Source of the DNA: Streptomyces sp. TSRI0281
GTDB taxonomy: Bacteria; Actinomycetota; Actinomycetes; Streptomycetales; Streptomycetaceae
Direction of reading: 5' to 3'
Length of the DNA: 64,000 nucleotides
Assembly (NCBI RefSeq): GCF_001905125.1
Contig: NZ_LWLE01000037.1
Location: forward strand, 124,001-188,000
Part shown: in pieces, positions 25,597 through 33,729 of the stretch
Numbering within the stretch: position 1 is the stretch's first letter
Layout: every line of letters starts with the position of its first letter
Notes under the pieces: model-generated
Seen by the model: only the letters and a program-made list of their open reading frames with translations
Databases searched by the model: none
Told to the model about the DNA's origin: nothing
Translations under genes and position numbers: made by a program

Positions 25597-26457
25597 TCAG
25601 GCTCCGCGATCACTCCCACCGCGCGGATTCCGGGTCGACGCCGTGGACTGCGGCGTTCGCGAAGACACGTCGCGCAGCCAGAGGGTGAGGCCCGGCGCGA
25701 GTGCGTCGTAGGCATCGGCATACCCGGCATCACCGACGTACATCCGCCCCATGCACGCCTGCATCGAGTGCGTGCAGTCGAAGTACCCCGAGATCAAGGC
25801 ACGGTGCCGCTCCGCGAGGGCGTTCGCTTCGTCGGACCCGGGTGCGACACCGGCGTACTTCGCCGTGGCGAGGTCGGCGTTCAGGGCGTCGTTCGCTGCC
25901 GCTACCGCCTTCCAGTCCTGCGGTGTCATCCCGGCCGCCCGCTCGGCGTACTGCGTCCACTGCGCGCTGTCGCCCCAGCGGGCCTCGGCCTGTTCGGCCC
26001 AGGCGGGCTGCCAGTCGGCGCCGAAGATGTCGACCTGTTCCTGGGGGGTCAGTCTCATCCCGGGTCTCGACGCCTCCATCATGCGATCGACCGCGCCGAC
26101 CATCTTCTGCAGGCGGGCGATACGTTCCACGAGCTGTGCCCGCTGCCGACGCAGGTGGTCGCGCGCATCGGCGTCCGGGTCGTCGAGGACCCGGCCGATC
26201 TCGGCGAGCGGAGACCCGAGTTCCCGGTAGACAAGGACGCGGTGGATACGGGCGATGTCGTCGCCCGAGTACACCCGGTACCCGGCCCAGGTACGCTCGC
26301 TCGGACTCACGAGACCGATCGCGTCCCAGTGGTGCAGCGTCTTCACACTGACCCCGACGAGCGCAGCCGTCCGGCCGACGGTAAGCCCGTCGGGACCGGG
26401 CGGTTCGGCGCCCTCCCCGGTGAAGGCCGGCTCGTGCTCGCGGGCATTGCTCGTCAT
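25597..26457 (-). CDS. TipAL-like MerR regulator with TipAS drug-recognition domain
   Basis: A 286-residue MerR-family activator. The MerR HTH is at about residues 26-95 (LTVGRTAALVGVSVKTLHHW, AGYRVYSGDDIARIHRVLVY), followed by a coiled coil. The C-terminal domain of about 140 residues matches TipAS: WKAVAAANDALNADLATAK, DEANALAERHRALISGYFDC and ACMGRMYVGDAGYADAYDAL. TipAS binds thiopeptides, in TipAL covalently through a Cys; Cys residues are present at the equivalent place. A perfect MerR-type promoter before the adjacent metalloprotease gene is the likely target. Confidence 0.88.
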   Translation of the reverse strand: MTSNAREHEPAFTGEGAEPPGPDGLTVGRTAALVGVSVKTLHHWDAIGLVSPSERTWAGYRVYSGDDIARIHRVLVYRELGSPLAEIGRVLDDPDADARDHLRRQRAQLVERIARLQKMVGAVDRMMEASRPGMRLTPQEQVDIFGADWQPAWAEQAEARWGDSAQWTQYAERAAGMTPQDWKAVAAANDALNADLATAKYAGVAPGSDEANALAERHRALISGYFDCTHSMQACMGRMYVGDAGYADAYDALAPGLTLWLRDVSSRTPQSTASTRNPRGGSDRGA

Positions 26458-26661
26458 CGGCTCAGTGTCGTTCACCTCGCCGATGCCAGGACTTCCGGGC
26501 CCCGCACTCCCGAAGCTGCCGCGACGTGGCGAGCGGTTCGGCGTGATGCTCCCGTCTCGCATCCCGGTGCGGTGCCCTTTCGTGTTCCGGTCCGTCCGCT
26601 GCGATGCCCGCCGCGCCCAGGTCGTTCTCCTCCGCCTCGCCGCGCGATCCGGCCGAGTGGC

Positions 26662-27549
26662 TCACGCGCCGGTCGCCACGCCCGCGTTCGTGAGGATGTC
26701 GCGTGCCGGCAGCGCGGTGCTCCGGGCGGCGGTCAGGCCGGAGGCCGCCAGATGGGCGTCCACGATGCGGAGGCCGCCCGCGTAACCGGCGAAGTCGGGC
26801 AGTCCGACGGGCTGCTGCCCCAGGTGCCGCGCGGTGGCGTCGCCGTACACGTACGCGGGCAGGTTCTGCATCCCGGCCACATCGATCCCGGCCGAGAGCT
26901 TCTCGTGGACGTCGTCCAGTTCCGCACCGGACAGCGCCGTCGCCCAGGGCCCCATGGCCCGCTCGCCCGCCAGTTCCCGGACGAACGCCTCGGCCAGTCC
27001 TTCGGCCACGACCTGCTCGCCGACCGTGACCGTCAGCGGGTTCCAGACGACATTGGCGTAACGCACGTTGTGGTGCAGCTCGTGTGCGGCGGCGTAACCG
27101 ATCTTCGCCAGGCTGGTCGCGGTGGGCCACATCGTCAGTTGGATCGCCCCCGGGATACCGCCCATGCCGAAGTAGCCGGCGTTGCGGACCGTCAGGAGGT
27201 CGTCATCGGGGTCTCCGAGCACCAGGACGACATGTACGGTCTCGGCGCTCCTGATTCCGGGCACCTCACCGCTCAGTCGCTCCCACGCTGCGGCGAGGCA
27301 GTTCTCGATCTGGTTCCACACCCCCGCTTCCCGCATCCGGCTCAGGGCTGCCAGGTAGCGCGGGTCCTCGCGATCGATCCGGAAGCCACTGCCCATCTGA
27401 TGCATCTTGACCATGTCCAGATCACCCACCGCGGACATCGCGCTCTGGAGCGGACTGAGCAGTTCCCGCAGGGCGTCGGGCCGTTCCTCCAACGGTCGTC
27501 GCAGCAGATCGAACATGGCGGACGCCGTGTCATGAACAACAATCTTCAT
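26662..27549 (-). CDS. DUF2268-type putative zinc metalloprotease
   Basis: A 295-residue protein. The zinc motif HELHH (in AAAHELHHNVRYANVVW) and the downstream Glu-rich segment EQVVAEGLAEAFVRELAGER give a gluzincin-like HExxH...E layout, as in DUF2268 proteins. I start at MKIVVHDTA (27549). The start codon lies 8 bp after the -10 of a MerR-type promoter, so the mRNA is probably leaderless, and no Shine-Dalgarno sequence is present. The frame is open further upstream but would cross the promoter. The probable role is drug-inducible proteolysis or self-protection. Confidence 0.78.
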   Translation of the reverse strand: MKIVVHDTASAMFDLLRRPLEERPDALRELLSPLQSAMSAVGDLDMVKMHQMGSGFRIDREDPRYLAALSRMREAGVWNQIENCLAAAWERLSGEVPGIRSAETVHVVLVLGDPDDDLLTVRNAGYFGMGGIPGAIQLTMWPTATSLAKIGYAAAHELHHNVRYANVVWNPLTVTVGEQVVAEGLAEAFVRELAGERAMGPWATALSGAELDDVHEKLSAGIDVAGMQNLPAYVYGDATARHLGQQPVGLPDFAGYAGGLRIVDAHLAASGLTAARSTALPARDILTNAGVATGA

Positions 27550-27557
27550 GGCCTGGG

Positions 27558-27588
27558 ACCGTAGGGCCTCCTGTTGCAGGAGGGTCAA
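27558..27588 (-). promoter_or_regulatory. MerR-type promoter, 19-bp spacer with perfect dyad
   Basis: On the minus strand TTGACC (-35, 27588-27583) and TACGGT (-10, 27563-27558) are separated by 19 bp. The spacer contains the dyad CCTCCTG-CAA-CAGGAGG (27567-27583, overlapping the -35 by one base). An over-long 19-bp spacer with a central dyad is the hallmark of promoters that MerR proteins activate by DNA untwisting. The only MerR gene in the window lies 1.1 kb downstream on the same strand. Confidence 0.8.
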
Positions 27589-27713
27589 GCCGTGCCGCGG
27601 AAGGAAACGTTGCTCGATGCGGCAGATCGGCTGCGCGGTGGCTTCCCCTCGTACGGGGGACACCGCTTTCACCGGCCGCCGCCCGGGACGCCGCTACCGC
27701 CGACGCCCCGTCC

Positions 27714-27833
27714 GATGAGGCGCTGGTCGCCTTCGCCGCGTACCAGGAGTTCGAGAAGGAACTGATCGATGCCGGCGAGTTCGTCAGCAGCGAGGGCCTC
27801 AGCCATCCGGCTGTCAGCACCCACGGTACGTAG
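27714..27833 (+). pseudogene. remnant of a YCII/DGPF-domain protein
   Basis: The frame ending at TAG 27831 encodes DEALVAFAAYQEFEKELIDA followed by GEFVSSEGLSHP. This is the helix and G-E-G-L turn of YCII/DGPF proteins. The N-terminal strand (usually MKYMLL...) and the C-terminal DGPF segment are missing. It immediately precedes a broken ECF42-type sigma factor, its normal genetic partner. Confidence 0.6.
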
Positions 27834-27872
27834 GACGCCGGACGGACGGCCTCCACCGGCCACCGGCCGGCC

Positions 27873-28132
27873 CGCGTCGGCCTGACCCACCGAGCGATCC
27901 GGCTGACCCTCATGGTCCACGACTGCCTCCCGGACGACGCCGGCGTGACCGGCCTGATCAACAGCGTCTGGACCCGGGGAGAGGTGGGCCCGTACCAGGT
28001 GCAGGCAGCGATCGCAGCCGTGCACGCGACGGCCGCGTCGCCGAAGCGGACGGACTTGGCCCCGGATCGCGGCACTGTACCTGTGGCGCGGAGCAGCGAT
28101 ACCTTCTCGACCGGGCCGACCGCCTCAGCTGA
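27873..28132 (+). pseudogene. remnants of an ECF42-type sigma factor
   Basis: Three separated pieces of a long-tailed ECF sigma factor are readable. HRAIRLTLMVHDCLPDDAGV matches the 'EAIRLARLL...LPDEPEV' region after sigma region 4. GPYQVQAAIAAVHATA matches the 'GPYQLQAAIAAVH' hallmark. In another frame, EQRYLLDRADRLS-stop matches the C-terminal helix. About 80 residues between the first two blocks and the whole N terminus are gone. ECF42 genes normally sit beside DGPF genes, as here. Confidence 0.62.
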
Positions 28133-28137
28133 CAAGT

Positions 28138-28665
28138 TCAGTCACCCGTTGCTCCGTCGGTCCGCTCCCGTAGGAAGTCGGCGTGGCCGTTGTGGCGGGC
28201 GTACTCCTGGATCATCAATACGTAGACCCAGCGCAGGCTGAGGGAGACTCCGCGCGAGGACACGAAGGTCTCGTCGAGGTCGTGCCCGGCCGCTGCCACG
28301 TCGCACGCTTCGACCTCCGCCCGCAACAGCCCGAAGTCCCTCTGCGCATCAGCCGCGTGAACTCCGTCGAGTCCCTCGTCGCCGTCCGACGGGCCGGCGA
28401 AGACATCGCCGATGGCCTCACCTGCGAAACTTCGCCTGAACCACCATCGCTCCATCTCCGCCATGTGCCGGACCAGGCCCAGGAGGGTGAGGTTCGACGG
28501 CTCCACGGTCGTCCGCGCCAACTGGGCCTGCTGCAGCCCGGCGCACTTGGCCAGCAACGTTTCCCGGTGCCGGCCCAGCCAGCCCTCCAGCATCCGACGC
28601 TCGGTCACGGTACCCAGGTCACCCAGCTGATTGCTGCGCTCGACCGGTGGCGCTGTCCATGTCAT
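28138..28665 (-). CDS. DinB-family protein (DUF664)
   Basis: A 175-residue four-helix-bundle protein. Visible DinB/DUF664 marks are the opening helix with MLEGWLGRHRETLLAKCAGL, the first metal His in LLGLVRHMAEMERWWFRRSF and the C-terminal YARHNGHADFLRE with two His. Such proteins are mycothiol- or bacillithiol-dependent transferases or metal-binding proteins of unknown role. The start was chosen at MTWTAPP, preceded by AGGGTGG. Confidence 0.83.
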   Translation of the reverse strand: MTWTAPPVERSNQLGDLGTVTERRMLEGWLGRHRETLLAKCAGLQQAQLARTTVEPSNLTLLGLVRHMAEMERWWFRRSFAGEAIGDVFAGPSDGDEGLDGVHAADAQRDFGLLRAEVEACDVAAAGHDLDETFVSSRGVSLSLRWVYVLMIQEYARHNGHADFLRERTDGATGD

Positions 28666-28973
28666 GGATCCACCCTGCACCGCCGTCCAGGAGGGTTCAA
28701 GCAGACAGGATGGCAGCGTGGCCGGGCGGGATCCGGCGTTCTCCGATCGCTGCACGGTCGCGGACGCGGACGTCGGCTGCGAGCGCTGCGACGGCACGGA
28801 GGTATAGCCGTAGGGGCCGTTGTCGGCTGCCGGTCCCAGGACCAGGGCGTGGACCACCACCGGGCGGAAGGCGGCCACCGAACCGGAGTTCGTCGCCCTT
28901 AGGATGCAGGGGGCCTGCGAGTGGGTGATCTCTCGGTGCCGCCGTGGCCATGGCCGGAGCAGGAGTGTGTGCA
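28666..28973. other. divergent intergenic region
   Basis: About 308 bp between the divergent DinB and S41 peptidase genes. I see no additional gene or clear operator. Confidence 0.35.
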
Positions 28974-29990
28974 GTGAGGACGTCGACGAGGCCCCGGAGG
29001 CCCGGGTTCGCGGAGGCGGCCCTGGTGTCGGTTCTGCTGGCGACGGCGGGGTGCGCCGGAGGGACCGGAACCGACCCGGGCGGCGGGATGGCACCGAAGG
29101 CCAGGACCTACCTCACCTCCGCCCTGGACGTGATGGAGAAACGCTCCCTGGTCACCGCGGACGTGGACTGGCCGAAGGTACGCCGGGACGCCTTCACGCG
29201 CGCGGAGAGCGCGCGGACGCCTGCCGGGACGTACGCGTCGATCCGGCGGGCCCTGCGGGACCTGGGCGACCGGCACAGCACCTTCTTCGATCCGGAAGAA
29301 GCCTCCCAGGCCCTCAACACACCGACTGACGATCTGATGCTCCCCGAAGGGCGCCGGCTGCCCGGCGGCATCGGCTATCTGATGCTGCCCCCGGTCCCTT
29401 CCGCCCGTGTGGCCGCGCCGTACGTCCGCTCGGCACGCTCCACCGTGGGTGGGATGGACGCCCAAGGCGCCTGCGGCTGGGTTGTCGATCTGCGGAGCAA
29501 CAGCGGCGGGGACATGTGGGGGCCGCTCGCCTCCGTGGGGCCGATACTCGGGGACGGCACCGTTGGCGCAGCCGTCTACGCGGACGGCAAGAGGTCCCCG
29601 TGGACGATCGACAACGGCACCCCCCGTCAGCACTCGGACGACTGGGGGCCGGCCGAATCCCTCGCCCGACCGGCGCCGCCGGTGGCTGTCCTGACGAGCC
29701 GCAGGACCGCGAGCGCCGCAGAGGCCGTGACCATCGCGTTCCGGGGCCGCCCCGACACCCGTACGTTCGGAGAGGCGACGGCCGGTGTCCCCACCGCGAA
29801 CGCGCCGTACCGCCTGTCCGACGGCGCGTTGGTCATCCTGACCGTGGCACGCGAAGCCGACCGGACCGGCCACGTGTACGACGGGCCCATCACACCCGAT
29901 GTGGAAGTCCCGGAAACACGCGGAGACGACCAGGCCCTCGAAGCCGCCACGGACTGGCTGAAGACCCGAAAGGCATGCCGGACCCCCTGA
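28974..29990 (+). CDS. S41-family peptidase lipoprotein
   Basis: A 338-residue secreted protease. I start at GTG 28974, with GCAGGA 7 bp upstream; a longer frame from 28944 is possible. The N terminus is Arg-rich, then VSVLLATAGC gives a lipobox (Cys about residue 27), so it is probably membrane-anchored outside. The tail-specific-protease core is visible: ADVDWPKVRRDAF and ALRDLGDRHSTFF upstream, WVVDLRSNSGGDMW (oxyanion region) and TSRRTASAAEAVTIAF with the catalytic Ser. No PDZ domain is evident between them. Confidence 0.83.
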   Translation: MRTSTRPRRPGFAEAALVSVLLATAGCAGGTGTDPGGGMAPKARTYLTSALDVMEKRSLVTADVDWPKVRRDAFTRAESARTPAGTYASIRRALRDLGDRHSTFFDPEEASQALNTPTDDLMLPEGRRLPGGIGYLMLPPVPSARVAAPYVRSARSTVGGMDAQGACGWVVDLRSNSGGDMWGPLASVGPILGDGTVGAAVYADGKRSPWTIDNGTPRQHSDDWGPAESLARPAPPVAVLTSRRTASAAEAVTIAFRGRPDTRTFGEATAGVPTANAPYRLSDGALVILTVAREADRTGHVYDGPITPDVEVPETRGDDQALEAATDWLKTRKACRTP

Positions 29991-30159
29991 ACCACCCAAC
30001 CCACAAGACCGTTGGCCGAGAAGCCCCGGCCGGCGCCTGCTGTCAAGGCGCGCTCCGCGTGGACGACGGCGGGCCGGGATGAACGCGGTCGGCGGCCACT
30101 GCCCGTCGTCTGCGCACCATGGCCGGGCGAGGCTCCACCCACACGAAGGGCCCACACTC

Positions 30160-30801
30160 ATGCGCACTCTCTACGTCGTCACCCATCCGGAAGCGACGCA
30201 CCACGTCGAAAAGGTCGTCGGTGGATGGCACGACTCGCGGCTGACGCCCACCGGTGTCCGCGCGGCGGCCTCTATCGCCCAAGCGCTACGGGCCGTCGTC
30301 CCGGACGACGCCGAGGTCGAGCTGTACTCCTCGGATCTGCGGCGCACCCGGCAGACGGCCGAGGAGGTGGCCGAACTGTTTGGCGTGCAACCGGTCCTGG
30401 ACCCGAGGCTGCGGGAGAAGTCCTACGGAGAAGCGGAGGGCAAGCCGCAGGAGTGGCTGGACCGGCGGTTCGTCCCGCCGCCGGCCGTCGGGGAGCGGAT
30501 GGATCACGACGAGGGCGTGGCGGGCTCCGAGACCAAGGCGGTATGGGCCCAGCGGATCTACGCGGCCATGGACGAGATCCTGCGGAGCCCGTGCGAGCAC
30601 CAGATCATCGTGACGCACGGCGGTTCCCTGACATGCGTTGTGGCGTCCTGGATCAGGATGCCACTTGAGTCGGCCGGATACGCCGGCTTCAGGGCGCCCT
30701 CCGGGAGCATCACCACCCTGCACGAAGACGACTTCTTCCACAATCGACACGTCGTCAGCCTCGGTGACACCCGTCATCTCGATCCCGCCGAAGCCGGCTG
30801 A
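30160..30801 (+). CDS. histidine phosphatase-superfamily protein
   Basis: A 213-residue phosphoglycerate-mutase-like protein. The second catalytic His is in IIVTHGGSLTCV and the substrate-binding R in SSDLRRTRQTAEEVA. The usual N-terminal RHG/RHGE motif reads THPE (LYVVTHPEATHH): the nucleophilic His is kept, but the Arg that normally binds phosphate is Thr. GAAGGG lies about 9 bp before the ATG. The altered motif may mean a changed substrate. Confidence 0.83.
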   Translation: MRTLYVVTHPEATHHVEKVVGGWHDSRLTPTGVRAAASIAQALRAVVPDDAEVELYSSDLRRTRQTAEEVAELFGVQPVLDPRLREKSYGEAEGKPQEWLDRRFVPPPAVGERMDHDEGVAGSETKAVWAQRIYAAMDEILRSPCEHQIIVTHGGSLTCVVASWIRMPLESAGYAGFRAPSGSITTLHEDDFFHNRHVVSLGDTRHLDPAEAG

Positions 30802-30802
30802 C

Positions 30803-31297
30803 CTCAACCCGGCCCGCGACATTCTCTCCTGGAATCCCATGGCCGCCGCCCTGCTCATCGACTTCTCCGGAATTCCCGAGAGGAATCGCAATTACGCGTG
30901 GATGGTTTTCTCGGACCCCGCCATGAAGGTGATTCACGCGGACTGGAAAAACACCGCGCACTCCTGCGTTGCCATGCTCAGGACGGAAGCCGGTCGCAAC
31001 TCCCAGGACCCACGCATGGCCACCCTCGTCGGTGAGCTCTCCCTGCGTGACGACGGCTTCCGCCGCCGGCGGGGGGGCCGTCACATCGCCACCAGGAACA
31101 GGGGCAGCAAAGTGCTGCGCGACCCGGTAGCGGGCGAGTTGGCCCTCGACCGGGACGCCCTCGCCTGCGCGAACGACCCCGATCAGCAGTTGGTGGTCTG
31201 GACCGCCGAGCCCGGCACCGCCTCCCATGACGCCCTGCGCATCCTCGCCTCCTGGACCGCGGACACCCAGGGGGCCGTCTCCCGGACAACCGACTGA
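30803..31297 (+). pseudogene. MmyB-like XRE regulator lacking its HTH
   Basis: Directly after the phosphatase stop the frame reads RDILSWNPMAAALLIDFSGI, then ERNRNYAWMVFSDPAMKVIH and DPRMATLVGELSLRDDGFRR, then LVVWTAEPGTASHDALRILA. This is the ligand-binding half of MmyB-type XRE regulators. The N-terminal HTH (about 90 residues) is absent and no start codon precedes the first conserved residue. An internal ATG at 30839 could at most make a partial domain. Confidence 0.7.
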
Positions 31298-31399
31298 CAA
31301 CCGGCGCGCGAGGCGGTCGTCGTCCGAGCGCGATCCGGCGGACCGCGGGGGCACCCCCTCCCGCCGGCAGCCCGCACCCGACGGCCGCACTCAACACGC

Positions 31400-31421
31400 C
31401 CTGAACCGCGTTCGGTTCAGG
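31400..31421. promoter_or_regulatory. perfect inverted repeat upstream of secreted aminopeptidase gene
   Basis: CCTGAACCG-CGTT-CGGTTCAGG is a perfect 9-bp dyad with a 4-bp loop, about 90 bp before the aminopeptidase start and 100 bp after the MmyB remnant. It can be a compact terminator hairpin or an operator; position alone does not decide. Confidence 0.45.
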
Positions 31422-31513
31422 AGGTCTCGCCGGTCCGGTGAGGGGCCGCCCTGTTACGTCCTCACCATGTGCCCATCGAGGCGCCATCATGCGGGGCCGG
31501 AACAGTGACGCGC

Positions 31514-33016
31514 ATGAACACGAGCATGCGTGTGAACACCAACCCGAACCCCCACCCGAGACGGGGGATACTCTCCGCGCTCCTGGCCCTGTCCGCCTCG
31601 GCCGCCCTGGCCGTTCCCGGAACGGCAACCGCCCAGGAGCCTGCCGGCGCCACCGCCCCTGCCCCGCCGATCAGTTGGGGCCCCTGCCCCAAGGCCGATC
31701 CGCCCTACCCCGATCCCAGCCCGAAGGCACAGTGTGCGACGGTCAAGGTTCCGCTCGACTGGTCGAAGCCGACGGGCCCGAAGATCGGCATCTTCGTCGC
31801 CCGCTACCGGGCCACCGGCCCCGCGCGGCGGATCGGTGTCCTGATGTCGAACCCGGGCGGTCCCGGGGCGCCCGGGGCCGATGACGCGCTGTACGCGGAC
31901 GACCCCGTCGGGGGCTACTCCCCGGCCATGCTCCAGCGCTTCGACATGATCGGCTTCGACCCCCGCGGCGTCGGCCGCAGCCAGGGCGCCCGTTGCGACG
32001 AGACGATCAACGACCCGGTCCCGGCCCGCCCCCGCGACGCGGCCGGGTTCGCGCGGTTGCGCACCCTGAACGGCCGACTGGCGGACAGCTGCCTCAAGCG
32101 GACGGGCCCGCTCGCCGCCCATATGGACGGCGAGAGCGTGGCCCGCGACATGGACGCGATCCGCGCCGCCCTCGGCGAACGCCGGATCAGCTTCCTCGGC
32201 CACTCCTACGGCACGTTCCTCGGCGAGCGTTACGCCCGCCTGTTCCCGGGGAACCTGCGCGCACTGGCCCTCGACAGCGCGATGGACCCCGACCGGCCGG
32301 ACGCCGAGCGCTACCTCACCGACGGCAGCGTCACTCTCAACAGCACCTTGGAGAAGCTCGCTGCCTGGTGCGCCGAGGACGCGGCCTGCGCGCTGAAGGA
32401 CCAGGAGCTGACGGCCGTCACCGATCAGCTGTTCGCCCGCGCCGACGCGGGCACGCTCCTTGAGCCGGGCCCCAAGGGACCGACGCGGACGAAGGTCGAC
32501 GCCGATCGGCTGTCCGACTTCCTCACCGGCGAACTCCGGGTGTGGAACCCGGAGGGGACGGCACGGCAGCTGGCCGCCCTGCACACCGGAAAGGGCGAGG
32601 TCCGCTGGACCAGCAGCAGCACCGACCCCGCCGCACAGTTGGTGCTGTGCCGGGACTACGACTTCCGGATCCGCGACTACGCCCAGTACCGGGCCATCCG
32701 CCAGCGGGTCGCGAAGGCCGCCCCGCACGTCCGTTACAACACCCAGGCCCTGGACCTGGTCCTCGGCTGCCAGGGCTGGACCATGCCGCCGAAGCCCCGT
32801 CCCGCCCGGGCGGAGGGTGACCTCCCGCCCGTACTCGTGGTCAACGCCACCCATGACCTGGCGACTCCGCTGACAGGTGCGCGCCGTATGACGAACGCCT
32901 TCCCGAAGGCGTCCCTGTTCACCATGGACCTGGTGGGCCACTGGCTCTACCGCAGGGGCGCCCCGGAGGAGGCGATGCGGGTGATCGACACCTACCTGAC
33001 CGGCCTCAAGGGCTGA
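31514..33016 (+). CDS. secreted S33 tripeptidyl aminopeptidase-like alpha/beta hydrolase
   Basis: A 500-residue exported hydrolase of the Streptomyces Tap/SlpD/SlpE type. The signal peptide runs to about PGTATAQEP after an Arg-bearing n-region. The catalytic triad is readable: Ser in SFLGHSYGTFLGE, Asp in VVNATHDLATPLTGA and His in DLVGHWLY. The NPGGPG oxyanion motif is in SNPGGPGAPG. It should release peptides from the N termini of extracellular proteins. An alternative start is the GTG 9 bp upstream. Confidence 0.88.
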   Translation: MNTSMRVNTNPNPHPRRGILSALLALSASAALAVPGTATAQEPAGATAPAPPISWGPCPKADPPYPDPSPKAQCATVKVPLDWSKPTGPKIGIFVARYRATGPARRIGVLMSNPGGPGAPGADDALYADDPVGGYSPAMLQRFDMIGFDPRGVGRSQGARCDETINDPVPARPRDAAGFARLRTLNGRLADSCLKRTGPLAAHMDGESVARDMDAIRAALGERRISFLGHSYGTFLGERYARLFPGNLRALALDSAMDPDRPDAERYLTDGSVTLNSTLEKLAAWCAEDAACALKDQELTAVTDQLFARADAGTLLEPGPKGPTRTKVDADRLSDFLTGELRVWNPEGTARQLAALHTGKGEVRWTSSSTDPAAQLVLCRDYDFRIRDYAQYRAIRQRVAKAAPHVRYNTQALDLVLGCQGWTMPPKPRPARAEGDLPPVLVVNATHDLATPLTGARRMTNAFPKASLFTMDLVGHWLYRRGAPEEAMRVIDTYLTGLKG

Positions 33017-33029
33017 GCCGGGAAAGGCC

Positions 33030-33071
33030 GGGAGCGGAGGCGCACCGGATACGCCGTACGCCTGCGCTCCC
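33030..33071. terminator. hairpin terminator after the aminopeptidase gene
   Basis: GGGAGCGGAGGCG (33030-33042) pairs with CGCCTGCGCTCCC (33059-33071) with one internal mismatch and a 16-nt loop, 13 bp past the stop codon. Confidence 0.7.
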
Positions 33072-33292
33072 GCCCTTCGGGACCGCTTCCCCCGTGCCCA
33101 GGAACAGCAGCCCGGACCGGAAACAACTCCGGGCAGATCACGACCGCACGCATGAGTCGGCCTCCGTCGCGGGAGTTCCGTTTCCGCACCCACCGGTCAC
33201 CGGCGTCGCGCACCCGTGCACCAGCCTTTTGCGGGCAGGCGCGTCCAAGTCTCCGTACACGGGGGCTATTTCGCCGCGCATCGTGCGACGGG

Positions 33293-33325
33293 AGGGCTCC
33301 GCCCCGGAAAGCGGGGCGGAGCCCT
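33293..33325. terminator. perfect 13-bp hairpin upstream of the terpene locus
   Basis: AGGGCTCCGCCCC and GGGGCGGAGCCCT pair perfectly around a 7-nt loop. It insulates the terpenoid locus from upstream transcription. The rest of 33072-33386 shows no gene. Confidence 0.7.
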
Positions 33326-33386
33326 GCGTCGGCCGCTGGGTCAGGTCCAGCGACCGGCGACACCCACGGCTCATTTCTAACACAAT

Positions 33387-33411
33387 AATGTTCGCTTGAA
33401 CATTGCAATGT
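33387..33411. promoter_or_regulatory. overlapping palindromes before the terpene synthase-P450 gene
   Basis: In a rare AT-rich pocket, AATGTTC-gctt-GAACATT (33387-33404) is a perfect 7-bp dyad. It overlaps ACATTGCAATGT (33400-33411), a perfect 12-bp palindrome. They lie about 320 bp before the chosen start codon. Two interlocked dyads sharing the ACATT element suggest a dimeric repressor's operator. Confidence 0.55.
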
Positions 33412-33729
33412 GAGCTCCCGATGGGCCCGTCCTGGGGGGTACGGCCAAACGGAGCAGCGCGCGGGCCCGTCGCAGGAATGAACCGGAGAACGATGCTTCC
33501 GGCACGGTGTCCTGATACCCGCAGGCCGGGCCGACCGAAAGCGGCTCGGTCGTACGGACGGCAGACCCGCGCACTCCGGCCGGGCGTGACTCGATCAGGT
33601 GATCTTGCGGTGCCGTGCCGAGTGGCTGCTTGCGGAGCCGTGTCCCGGCCGCCCGGTGCTCGGTTGTGCAGGGCGGCCGTGTCTCCGCGCGGCCGCCCGT
33701 GCCCGTCCGCCCCGCAAGGAGACCACGTG

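Noticed and set aside
25597..26457. Naming the MerR regulator tipA
   Set aside because: The TipAS domain is clear, but TipAL itself is a specific protein with its own autoregulated promoter. No MerR-type promoter precedes this gene, so I give no symbol.
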